Positions 38,912 to 49,687 of a stretch of 64,000 nucleotides of DNA are shown here, in pieces. A program made the position numbers and the translations under genes. The DNA is from Bombus terrestris. Taxonomy: Eukaryota; Arthropoda; Insecta; Hymenoptera; Apidae. Under the pieces are notes generated by a model. It searched no databases. It was not told where the DNA came from and saw only the letters and a list, made by a program, of their open reading frames with translations. Location of the stretch: positions 1,735,501-1,799,500 of the forward strand of contig NC_063278.1 of the NCBI RefSeq assembly GCF_910591885.1. Reading direction: 5' to 3'. Numbering within the stretch: the first letter of the stretch is position 1; each line of letters begins with the position of its first letter.

Positions 38912-40435
38912 AACACCGACCGGAAAGCACGACTGGCGAGCTGATTTTGGCGCCGAGCCGGCTTGGCCGTGCCGCCTAACGCCTCGACGCGGACGTCGTC
39001 TTCGTGGATCACGATCTTCATCGTCGAACGGCCGAAGAATCCTCAATTTTCAGCGAAATTTACTCGTTCGCGCGATTTATTTCCAAATTGATTCACGACT
39101 GTTCACCGACCATCGTTAATTTTCCGATCTCTGCGTGTAACCACGTGCTAGAGGTAGCTGAACGCATAATCGCAGTCCCGGGAAAATTGATGCGTCTGCG
39201 TCGCGGCACGTCGAGCTTTCTGTGAGCTTTATGGGAACGCTGACTAATTGGGCAGTTATTTCCACGTGTGGAAACACCTCCCTCGGGGAAAAGTGGAACA
39301 ACGGTAGAGATGCTTCGCGAGAAATCTGCCAAACCTTGTTTTGAGTGAGATGAACGCATTTGTTTCAATTGCATCGTTAGTTTTGCTAGAAAATTTCATT
39401 TCCATCGGAGGAAATTCATTTTAGTCGAATACTTAGCAGATTGCGTAGCATTCGCGGAATTGTATTAGGCGGGTTTCAGAGAAAATACACAGTCAGACGA
39501 TTTGTCATTGAATAAGAATAATTTTCGAGTATATAAGAAACGCTAGCACATTGTATTCTGTAGTTTTGGTTAAGTTGGAACGTTTGACACGCGGTCGAAC
39601 AATGATTTCTAGAGACTGGAGTAAAAAGTTCATCTTTATTATCAGGTAACTTTTTATCAAGGAGTTATGTAATTAATGTAATTAATAGCATAGATGTGAT
39701 TAGAATTGTTTCGTAAATAATTGCGATATATGTCGTGGACACCTATCGGGATTTCGTCCAACAACTTTTCGCTTCTTCTGTAGAATACTTTTAGCTTGAC
39801 TCAGTCGGTAAATGCCACTTTTCTTCGGTATCAAGTAATGACGATTTTAAATAAATTATGCATATATGTATGTATTCACATTAATTAGCATAATTACTCA
39901 ACTGCATATACCTTATTCGCAAAAATTATTTATTGCGTAATCATCGCATAAATATATTAATGAAACTATTAATATACATATATATATTCATATAACATAT
40001 AAATAATAACATAACATATAAATATATATATTTCATGTACATACACACACATATATTTAATATATATATATACGTCTTTTCAGTTAATTTAATCGCTGTC
40101 ATATATTGTCTTACGTTTGTTTAATTTTTTTATTACGAAATCGTCAAAATTGGAAGCATTTTCAATATACAAATCGAAGTCTTGTCTATTACTACGAAAG
40201 AAATGTGGACACGAAGATTTGAGGATTTCCTATAATTAATCATGGTATAATGCGTATAAATGAAGATTAGATATCTAACGTACATACATATTTCCGCACA
40301 TTTGTACACTTTCAAACGTTCCAGAAACGCACAAACATTTACAAGTTAATCACATACATGAACCATGACGGCAAACAAATTTGGCCATTTCAAACATTGG
40401 CGCGGTTCAGTGGCGCCAGTAGTGTGCCACGTGCT

Positions 40436-40449
40436 CCAGCAGGTGGCGC
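40436..40449 (+). promoter_or_regulatory. CTCF-type insulator motif
   Basis: CCAGCAGGTGGCGC fits the conserved CTCF zinc-finger core (CCAsyAGrkGGCr-type), which is shared by insects and vertebrates. A related TGGCGCC occurs 20 bases upstream. It lies about 50-100 bases before the GC-rich SNRK first-exon candidate and about 4.9 kb from the SBK/meng 5' end. Binding is inferred, not shown. Confidence 0.6.
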
Positions 40450-40479
40450 CTGCGTGAGCATGCGGACGCGAGAGAATCG

Positions 40480-41174
40480 TTGGTAGGCCGAATTCGGTGA
40501 GTACGTTTTCTCAGCTTTCCCGTGTCACGGTGTCGAGCGAGCGCGTCTGTCGTTGACGCTCGCCGAGTCCGTCGGTTTTTATCTAATCAGTGGAGGAAAA
40601 TTCAGTTTCGCGAGAGTGTGAGTACCGGTGGTCGCGAGTGTTCAGTCGTGGCGTGCGTGGCGTGCACGAGATCGAAAGAGTCGCCCGAGGTACGAAGAGA
40701 AAGAAGAAGACGACGATTCGACGAGTCAGTCGACGGTGTGAGACGAGCCACGGGAACAGACAAAGAAAGAGAAACAGCGGGCCGAGGGGAGGGTACGAGA
40801 CACGAACGATAGAGGGAGAAAGATAGAGTACACGAAACGAAATGGTGGAAGTGGGAAGAAGCTAGAAGTGTGTCGGCCACACTACTTCGAGGAACGAGCA
40901 GGGAAATCTTGCTTTTCCTCTTCATACGGTTGGATCGAAGGGGCAGAGGGTGGGTGGGTGGCGAAAAGAGAGAAACAGAGAGGAGTCAGCTCGAAAAAGG
41001 AAGAGGTAATCCAGCCACGAAGGGTGTACGAGAGCCGTGTGTCTCTCGGGGAGGAAAGAGTACTGGGTCGACAAACGAGAGTGCGAGAAAGAGACAGTGC
41101 AGTGTGCCGTGTGTAAACATACATCCTATTGCCGTGAGTGCGTGCGCGAGTGGCAATCAACGACGGTTTAACCA

Positions 41175-41209
<35 letters not shown>

Positions 41210-41492
41210 TTCGTCGTCTTCGTCTTCGTTGTTGAACATCGTCGTAATCGTCTAGATCGTGCAGAACTACGTGGTCGACGCGTCTCCTCGTAACAACAAG
41301 AAAAAAGGAGACGTTTAAACTCGTTGAGGCAAACGTATGAGAAATCGGACAACAAACGGCCCCTAGGTACCGTGCGTGTATCAATCGTCGCGGTATTTGA
41401 CACGCGTATGAAACTTCATCACAAATGACAGTCAATCGGATGAGAAGGGAAGTCGAGTGCTGGCTGGATTCGTCTGTCTAGCGGGCAAAGCG
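40480..41492 (+). promoter_or_regulatory. SNRK: Candidate SNRK promoter and non-coding first exon
   Basis: This kilobase is GC-rich and CpG-rich in an otherwise AT-rich region, purine-rich (AGAGA, CGAG) and full of short Arg/Ser-rich ORFs in every frame, as long insect 5' UTRs often are. It ends AAAGCG|GTACGT (donor at 41493), a near-ideal 5' splice site on the plus strand. The SNRK start exon has a 3' splice site nine bases before its ATG (acceptor at 53998), so an upstream non-coding exon must exist, and this is the best candidate. The transcription start is not resolved; TCAGT initiator-like motifs occur at about 40587 and 40643. Confidence 0.5.
41175..41229. repeat. (GTC)n trinucleotide repeat
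   Basis: An almost pure CGT/GTC run with TTC interruptions lies inside the candidate SNRK 5' UTR. Confidence 0.85.
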
Positions 41493-43931
41493 GTACGTGT
41501 AATTTTATTCAACGGTACATTTAGTGGACTCTTCTGTAAAAATGGCTCCTGACGCTTCTTCCTTCCGTATATACATCGTACACTCCCACTTTTCCGTTTT
41601 TCAACCGTGTTGAAACGTTCCGTGGAATTCGCGTGAAATTCTTATTACTTTATGACCAAAAGCATCTTCCAAATTGGATCTATTTTATCTTTGAACTCTA
41701 TCGATTAAATTTTTGATACTACAAGGCAAAGTTTAATCACAACGAAGATAATTGCCAAGTTGTAAAATATTTTTCACATTACGCGACGTTACATTCGGTA
41801 TGCCAAAATTTCGATGCCGTGCAGCGAACAGTACTCGAGTATAAAGTCGATACGTGATTCGTTTATAAACATTCACGACCTATCCTGAACGATTTAGCGC
41901 GCAGCCTGCATGCGATAAACGTAATTAACAGAAGATAGTATCGTTACCGCTCGAACACCCGTTATGTTTTTTAAAAATCAGCTTTTTACATTACTTGTAA
42001 ATGACATTCCGCCATATTTAGTTCTCGTGGGTACATAACCTGATACGACCTTGAAACGCTACTTATCGGATGAATAAGAAACGTCTAGTAAGTTGCGAAT
42101 ATTTTGTGCAAAATGCGTGTCACGTGTTGTATCCTATCTACCAAATACGAATTATCAATCATCGAACGCGTCACACAGTCGGACATACGCATACTTACAT
42201 TCGTATATTCTCGATGACATAGATTATGGAGGTTTCGTTATTTTCACTGTAACAGTATCTCTAGAAAAAAAAAAAAAAAAAAAAAGAAAAGAGGCTGATA
42301 TATCTCGAACACCTGCTTAGAATATTTGTGAAAGTATTTGCTCTATACTTGTGGGTAGAAAACTAGTGCAACGTTATCGTACAGAAACGCGGCAGAGCCA
42401 CGTATATCCTATTTTCTAAATTCCGATTTAACAATGCAACGCGAACAATACGATGATTGATCGAAATTTCTTGTTGATCGAATCCGAACTAAGCTGGCTT
42501 GAAAAAAAGTGACTCAAAAAGGGAAAAAAGAGAAACGGGTGGTCCTCGATATTATCGGCAGGTTAACGAACCGGCAGCTCTGTGAAATGTTAATGTCTTA
42601 TTACGTCACGTTCGTTTACCGTGGTCAGAGAAAGGGGTCAAAGAGACGAAAGGAAAGGGAGGAGGAAAAGAGTGTGAGACGACTAAAAATGGCGTGGCAC
42701 GGTATACCATCGTCTCACGGATACAGATTACAGAGTGTCTACCGTAGTGCTACGTTAACCGGCCAGGATTTTGCTTTGTTAACTGACCATCGTTATCCCG
42801 TCTAATTCTCAAAACTAACACCGTGGAATGCGTTTCTAGTATTACATATAACTAACGATAACTAGGGCATGTCTAAGGTTAGTCGTAAAGAAATATAACG
42901 AAATATCTATGCAATGAAATAAATGGCATATAACGTTTATTGGAAATTCGAATGTACAAAGATGTGCATTACGTGCGTACATATACAAAACATGTCTATC
43001 TAGATCCTGTTTCTTTAGTTAGATTCGAGTCGCTCAGAAGCAACGCTGATCAACTCTACAAATCAGAATTCATAAAAGAATTATAGACAATTATAAACAT
43101 TAGTTTTTTAAATTTTCCTTGGAATTTGCAATTATTCGCGCTATTCCGTTATAAGAAGCAAACGTACGAAGATTTCTTTTCTAACACGTTGAATACCAAA
43201 TATGTAGGTAGGTAATGTGAAATTAATAACTCGATAAAAAGTGGAGTGGATCAATTTGTCTTACGAGATTTTGATTTGTAAAAACGTGAATTTGCATAAT
43301 CATCCACCGTCTAGATTTAACTAAAATAAAGGAATATCCGTATCTCACTTGTATTCAATAGAGAAATACACCTCGCTCGATAACTGACCGGATAAAGTCT
43401 GCCAATTCGTGGTCAGTCAACAAAGCACCATTATTCCGTGATGGTTTATCTTTTTTCCGCTCAGTACCCATCTCGCTCTTTCCAACGTATAACGTGGAAT
43501 GCATGCACTTGGTCGTTTTGCAGCCGTGAAATTGTCTCGTTCTATAACACTATATTCGCGACAAGAGAAACGCTCAAACGTTCCTAATTGTTCTCGGTTG
43601 GAGGACGGACGGCCAGACAATAGAAAAAGATATTGGTAACCGTTTTATAAGGCGAGAGATAGATGTTTCCGCTCGAGGCACACCCGGCATCTTCCGCGTG
43701 TCAAAGACTCGAGGAATCTTGGTAACGGGACGCGAGCACTACCTGTTACGCACCCGTGGTGGTGCGTTTACATTGCATATTACCATAGGTTATCGCCTCT
43801 TAAATCGTGAATTTTCGCGTAGGGGCTCGTACGCGTACAACGATCGCTGTTCTTCTCCTACTCTTTACCTCGCGGTTGTGAAACATGGTTTTCACGAAAG
43901 ATCGTTGCGCAATTCGCATTTTTGTCTCGCC

Positions 43932-43964
43932 TCTTTCCTTTCCTTTCTTTCTTTCTTTCTTTCA
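43932..43964. repeat. (CTTT)n microsatellite
   Basis: Repeated CTTT/CCTTT units form a pyrimidine tract. Confidence 0.8.
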
Positions 43965-44524
43965 CTTTTCTTTTCTTCGAAGCTGTTCGACGTTGGAAAG
44001 CATGGTCACGTAGCGTTCGACGTACGACGATGGTGAAACAGTTCAAGGATCGCGAAAATCGTCAAGTCATGATAATGAAAAACATCGTCAGGAATAACTG
44101 TTCTTTGTTTACGTGAAATGCAAAATGTCTACGTAGCCAATTTATTTATATCTCGATAACAATCTGGATCGCTATCGCTGATAACCTCTGATGTTAGAAT
44201 GCACGTTATCTGAGATATGATGCAATCGACAATCCGGATGATAACGATGGAAATAAGGTAAAAGGAAATCGCGTTGTTCGCATCTTTCACAAGTGTGTAA
44301 ATTATATGTATAGTGTATATACATTGCTCTTACGAGAAACCGAATCGACGATTAATTCATTTCTATCGCATTAAAGCAGAAGTAGGCAGAGCTGTTGCTC
44401 GTTTTGCTTATTAACGGCACGTCATGCGAATCGTTGGCATTTCACTCGTCCCAGAGACATCGATAGAGATAAAATTCATGGGAGAATGTCGTGAACGATG
44501 ACGATGACCTTAGGCTCGACGATG

Positions 44525-44554
44525 GTCCCTCGTTGTCCCTCGTTGTCCCTCGTA
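44525..44554. repeat. 10-bp tandem repeat, three copies
   Basis: GTCCCTCGTT occurs three times in a row; the last copy ends in GTA. Confidence 0.9.
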
Positions 44555-44803
44555 CGTGCATCATCGTGTTGATCTCTTCTGGCAGTGTTAACGAGCTTCA
44601 TCGTCGAAACTCGTTTCCCCTTCGAGAAATTGCAGGCTAATGAAATTTTTTACCTGACTTTCCAACGAATCACCGTCACTCCGTTTACTTGATTTCTAAC
44701 TAACCGAGAAACAGAGAAATTAGATTAATCCGATCTTCTCTTGTTTAAATTGGAACATTACGGCGAAACCTAGCATCATTTTTAACCGATATCGTGGCTG
44801 ACA

Positions 44804-44909
44804 CAGGGTGATTCGGTAATCGTGGTATAATAGGAAAGAGGCAGGTGACTTTTCACGAATAGAACGAATTAATATTTAAAATATAATTTTATTTTTTGAT
44901 TTTAAATAT
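44804..44909. repeat. Possible dispersed-repeat end with hairpin
   Basis: ACAGGGTGATTCGGTAAT is of a type I recall as recurrent at ends of arthropod interspersed repeats. Downstream, ATATTTAAAAT (44872-44882) and ATTTTAAATAT (44899-44909) form a perfect 11-bp inverted repeat. The repeat family is not identified. Confidence 0.3.
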
Positions 44910-44911
44910 AC

Positions 44912-45260
44912 GCCGAAGTAAATTATCGAACAGGCCTACGTAAGGTAAACTCTATGCGTCATTCATTCAGTAAAGCGATCCATCTATCGAATATGTAATT
45001 TATGAAATTAATTTACTAAATTATATAACAACGTATCAAATAATCAATTCACCAGGAAAGTAAATTATCAACCATTTTGCATATGTAAATGTGGATCGTA
45101 TACGTAAAACTTCATAATTTACCTATTGAATATGTAGTTTATTAAATTAAATTAACTAACAAATGTATCAAATTAAATAACGAAGTAAATTAGCGGACAA
45201 TCTTATATAGGATAATTATGTCTAATATAAAGTTGAATGATTGAGCTACGGAACACGTAA
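44912..45260. repeat. Diverged tandem repeat of about 130-145 bp
   Basis: GAAGTAAATTATC starts copy 1 (about 44912), copy 2 (45056) and, as GAAGTAAATTAGC, a partial copy 3 (about 45182). CTATCGAATATGTAATTTAT in copy 1 matches CTATTGAATATGTAGTTTAT in copy 2, followed in both by an AAATTAA...GTATCAAAT pattern. Confidence 0.65.
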
Positions 45261-47882
45261 CTGCAGGCTTTAAATTTACATATGAAAAAACACGGTGAGA
45301 TAGTAGAATAACCGCAGTATTATTTTACAGATTTGTGCAAGGGTGGGGGCGTAAATAGCGCGTCCTTGCGGTGAAATTGACTACGAATTCTAATTGAATT
45401 ACTTTGGATAATCCTGCGTGTGATTCTGCTGGCATGACCGGATTAAGCATCTCCGTTGTCGCGTTTCCGAATCCAATTTACTCGTGTTTATGATTATCTG
45501 TTTTCGGTGCATGTCAGTATGTTGTAACAGTGGTTATCAACTTATTAAATCTACCGTCGAACTTATTTCCATTCAAAGAATCGTAACGACCAGATCGCAA
45601 TTCGGATCGTTATTCACGAGCTAGCATGGACTTTACTATGTTCTCGCTACATACGAAGTCTAGTTCGGAACGTAATTTTCACGCCAAGAAATAGCAAAAT
45701 ATTTTGTAGTTGTAGTTGCGTATGCTTGTCGAAGCATTCAGTAACTTGGAATATTTGAATAGAAAGCTAAAAGTAATAAATGAACTAGGAAATATAGAAA
45801 TACACTTTTCAAATTTCATACGCTTTATTAGCAAGTATCTTGTTATTGTGCAAGAGAATTTGTAAATACTAGTATGTCTCGTAACTTGTAAAATTTCAAT
45901 AGTAATATCGATTCAGTCGCACAAGAAAAGATATTTTACACTTAGTGTGTAAAATATGGAATACGAAAGAACTGGATCTTCTAAAGTTAGAGTTACTACA
46001 AACAGTACAGTCTGCCTTGTATCGAATCGTATAGCTCGTGACAATATTGCATTACGAGACAAAGGTCTTGTAATTATCTGGAAATTAATAAAACACACGA
46101 TTATTCTTTTCCATAATTTACTCGAACGTCGAATACTCGGTGACTTTTTCTCCTCCGTGCTCGAATCATCGATACTCGGTTGTCCTCGAGATAAACTGGT
46201 CGCGTCGGTGATTCGCGGAAGAATGCAGCGACCCGTGGTACACGAGTTTACACTTCCTCCAATGTTATGCAACGTTGGTGCGTCGATAACATAGTTTCCA
46301 AGTTGGGAGGGCTGGTGTTGTTCCTCCATGGTGGATCCGAGGGAGGGGGATACGCCGTGAAAGTTTTATCTTCGTTTGATACGCGGTTCCGCGGCTCGTA
46401 ATGCGCCGGTAGAACGGAACCAGGTCAACGAGCGACCGAGAGATACGCGTCGTGTGCAGGTGGATGATACTGGGGCGAACGTAAGGTTGCTATTGGGAAA
46501 ATGTCAAGTCCAATCAGTCGTGGCTAGATATTTGGACGAATCGACGTATTGTACGTTTTTCACGCCTACTTTGGCGAAACGTTTCGTGCCTGGCTGCACA
46601 CAGCATCCGTGTGTATACGCACATGTATATACTACCGGTATATACTCTGCTCCCTCGTTGGTTGGTTCGTCGCTTGCCGTGTAACAAAGGTGGCACGAGT
46701 TGCTGAATATCGGCCGTTCGATAGATCCAGGTAACCACTGATGAACGCGATAAAATTAATTAGGTACACGGTAATAGCGAGTTCCATAAGATACCCTCGA
46801 GTATTTCAAAGAGGAGAGGAGCGGAGATAGGCTTTTAAAGGGAGCACACGCTCCGACTGATCTTGTTTCGCTATTAGTGCACATTGCAGATATGATGTAA
46901 TGACTCGTACAAGTTCTTCAAGTGTGAGACCTTTTTCACACTCTAATTGATATACGCTGTGTTCAATTATGTCTACGTTATTGTTATCCGTAATTGTTAA
47001 ATCTAGAGAAAAAGGGATGACCTAATTTTATAGAGGAAATACGCTAGTACACTTGAATCTTTGGACTCGAGTTTATACGTGGTTTGTTAATTACTTAGTA
47101 ATTACGTATCGATAAGCCAGGATAGTAGGTCAATTGGAACTATTTCCATTTTAATACGTAGATAACGTGGTCTAGTCTCCTCATCGATGTTGAATTTTTC
47201 ACGTTCTTTAATTCTTTGGTCGATAAAGGAAGGAAAAAGTGTCGCGATTGATTTATTTCTACGGAAATCGGAAAGATCCGTTGGTTTGAAACGTAAAAAT
47301 ACCCAGGACGGAGGTTTTATTTCCTCCCTTATATCCGGTCATCGATAATGACGCACGTCGCAGTACTAAACGGTGCATCGAATCAATTAGGAGGCAGAGT
47401 CGATAGCAATCGTAAAACTACTTTCCGCATACCGTGCATTTTAATCGGGGCGAAACGTCTGCCTGGCCTGTTGTGTCGAGCAGGGTGGTGGAAATACACG
47501 TCGTGACAACCCGACCAAAAATAATGGTCGACTAACTCTGTAACCTAGACTGGTCTCGAGAGTGGAGACCTAACTCAACACTCCATACTTCGCTTTTCTT
47601 AGAACCGGTACTTTTGTCTGTCTCTGCCTCTGCCTCTCAGAATGCCTGATCGGACAATACGAAGAAGTTTTCTAGCACACGTATGCATGCACCACTATCC
47701 GGTCGTTCCAAAGAAAAATCGAAGGAACTGCGGCTATAAGGAGTCAAGCTTCACTTTCTGGAAATTTTACCAAGTCGAAAAGAAACCATTTTAAACAGCG
47801 AATCTTCCTTGGATCTTGCTATAAATTCGTATAATAGTGGTAGCAATTCAGCTAGTATCAGTGGTAATAAATGTTTTCATTG

Positions 47883-47890
47883 AACATTAA
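47883..47890. repeat. Target-site duplication, 3' side of the LINE
   Basis: AACATTAA directly abuts the LINE poly(A) end and is identical to 48383-48390. Confidence 0.8.
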
Positions 47891-48382
47891 TTTTTTTTTT
47901 TATTATTTAATTTGTACTTTACAATTTGTCCAGCTGGACGTTTGATAAATTTTTCTAACTTAATTGCTACGTAACACGGGATGGCTACCCCCAGCGGGAT
48001 ACCGTCTTCGAGTTTGACTATTTTATTTCTTTAGTGAGGTCAATGGGGCGTTTTCTTTTTAATCTTCTTGCTATGAGAGTTTTGTTCTCTTCGGTAGCCA
48101 ACTGGTCGAACGTATTGCCCTTCTTTCCTTGTATTTTTCTGCTTCCCTGCCGATTTCTTCTTTGACCGTTGGTATTCTTAAGTCTGGGTATATCCTCGTT
48201 TCTGATATACCAGGGGGCGTTGACTATTGTTTTCAGTATCTTCGATTATAGCGACTTTAGTTTATGTGGCCCATTGTTGCTGCCCCCCTCCCCCATAGCA
48301 CTATTCCGTACGTCCAAATTGGTTTTATTATCGTTTTGTAGATCTTTAGTTGATTTTCTATGCTGAGTTTAGAGCTTCGATT
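47891..48382 (-). mobile_element. 5'-truncated Jockey-type LINE (non-LTR retrotransposon), dead copy
   Basis: Read on the minus strand from 48382, the DNA encodes NRSSKLSIENQLKIYKTIIK then PIWTYGIVLWG, the C-terminal reverse-transcriptase signature of Jockey-clade elements. After breaks come SKILKTIVNAPWYIRNEDIP and IPTVKEEIGREAEKYKERRA. At least two frameshifts and several stops (for example near 48255 and 48070) make it non-functional. It ends in an A tract (T run at 47891-47901 on the plus strand). The 8-mer AACATTAA flanks it exactly at 47883-47890 and 48383-48390, as expected of a target-site duplication. It lies antisense in the presumed SNRK intron 1. 5' truncation is the usual result of target-primed reverse transcription. 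Confidence 0.9.
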
Positions 48383-48390
48383 AACATTAA
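48383..48390. repeat. Target-site duplication, 5' side of the LINE
   Basis: AACATTAA directly abuts the first base of recognisable reverse-transcriptase coding sequence and matches 47883-47890. Confidence 0.8.
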
Positions 48391-49637
48391 ATTTGTATCT
48401 TTTTTTTCATTTTTGGTAAATATAATTGAATCGTTGGAAAGAACAAATAAATTTGTTATTAATACGATTAATGGAAAATGTAAATTATGTTCTTGGAAAT
48501 AATAGGCAATCTTCAAATTCGATTTCTGTATCGTAATGTCGTCGGAATCACCTAGTGCCAAGTTATCTGGTTTCAGTCCATTGCAAAACCACATGCCACT
48601 TTATGTGGTTTTATAATGGGTTATAACGTACATGATATGGTAATAACTTTACGATTTCTCGTCGTAGTTTGTTCCTTTCTCGCACCAAACGAAAGGTTAC
48701 AATTTTCTCTACTAGTTGTACAAAATGGAGTTGTCTGTTCATTATCACGATCCCTTTAATTCCTCCTTGATTCGTCGTACATCATTGGTCGATAATATAA
48801 GCTCCGCGTGTCGAATCACCGCCCTCTCGTATTTCACAATATTATTAATCGTCAATTACGTAAACTCACCATCGTGTATCACGTCTGGTACGTTTCTCGA
48901 CCAACGGACAATTCTCTTTTACGTCATTTATTCAGCGAACGAATAAACAAGCCTGTTAAATCTCGAATCGATGAAACGAATCGCTATGTTCGCAAGAAAG
49001 AATAAATTTACTTGTTACGCGTTACACGACTCTCTTATGTAAGGTGGTGAACACGTTAAGGATTATGGAAACGTATCGTCGCGTTACGAAAGGCACGAGG
49101 GGTTCGTAATTGCTGTCGAATATTTTTGAGATCGGAAGAGGCGACGCGAAGTGTCTTTGATCGTTGCTGCTGCTCGCGTAAATTCTCAACGTTGCGCGTT
49201 TAATTTTAAACCGGCGTACGAGAACGTGGGTGCCTACCCTGTACGCGTGTCTTTGTTCGTTCCTTTCATACTTCCGTGCACTTCAAAGAAAATGTATTTT
49301 TGCATCTATTTCGTTCATGAATCGACTCTATACAGTTGTTGTGTACTGTGAAACAGAGTCGTAGAACGAAGCTCCTACGGATATGTACCGTCTCCTGTTT
49401 GACGTCGCGTATGCGAACGTAGTCCTGACGCAAATGTGTTTCGTAGCGTGATGGCACGAAAAGAAACCGGAACTGGCTCGACGCGAGCCTGACGGTCGAA
49501 CGAATAATCGTGACTATCTGTACGCGATATCTTCCTTCTGACACACTCCGTCTTTTTCTGTTGCATGTTCTATTGCCGGTAACAGAGAATATTTATTGTT
49601 ATCGAGATATCAGGTCAGCTATCTGAGATATGCTTGC

Positions 49638-49687
49638 AAGATACGCTTAATAAAATAAATTCCTTTTTATTTTATTAAGCGTATCTT
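49638..49687. repeat. Perfect 22-bp inverted repeat with 6-base loop
   Basis: Arms 49638-49659 and 49666-49687 are exactly complementary; both contain GATACGCTTAATAAAAT or its complement. The stem is AT-rich but not simple sequence. It could be a folded-back element, a short hairpin RNA or a palindromic insertion. Nothing coding is nearby. Confidence 0.85.

Larger units (their letters stand above)
35575..40380. other. Intergenic region between the divergent kinase genes
   Basis: No gene can be supported. It holds a 192-codon ATG-started ORF of doubtful value (38333-38911), two short tandem repeats inside that ORF, a TATA-like TATTTATAAAA at 38903-38913, and an AT-rich (TA/CATA) stretch at about 39960-40075. 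The 36.7-37.3 kb part is GC- and purine-richer. Confidence 0.55.

Noticed and set aside
40882..41403. 173-codon minus-strand ORF with poly-Thr
   Set aside because: It is the antisense of the GTC repeat and purine-rich 5' exon candidate; low complexity only.
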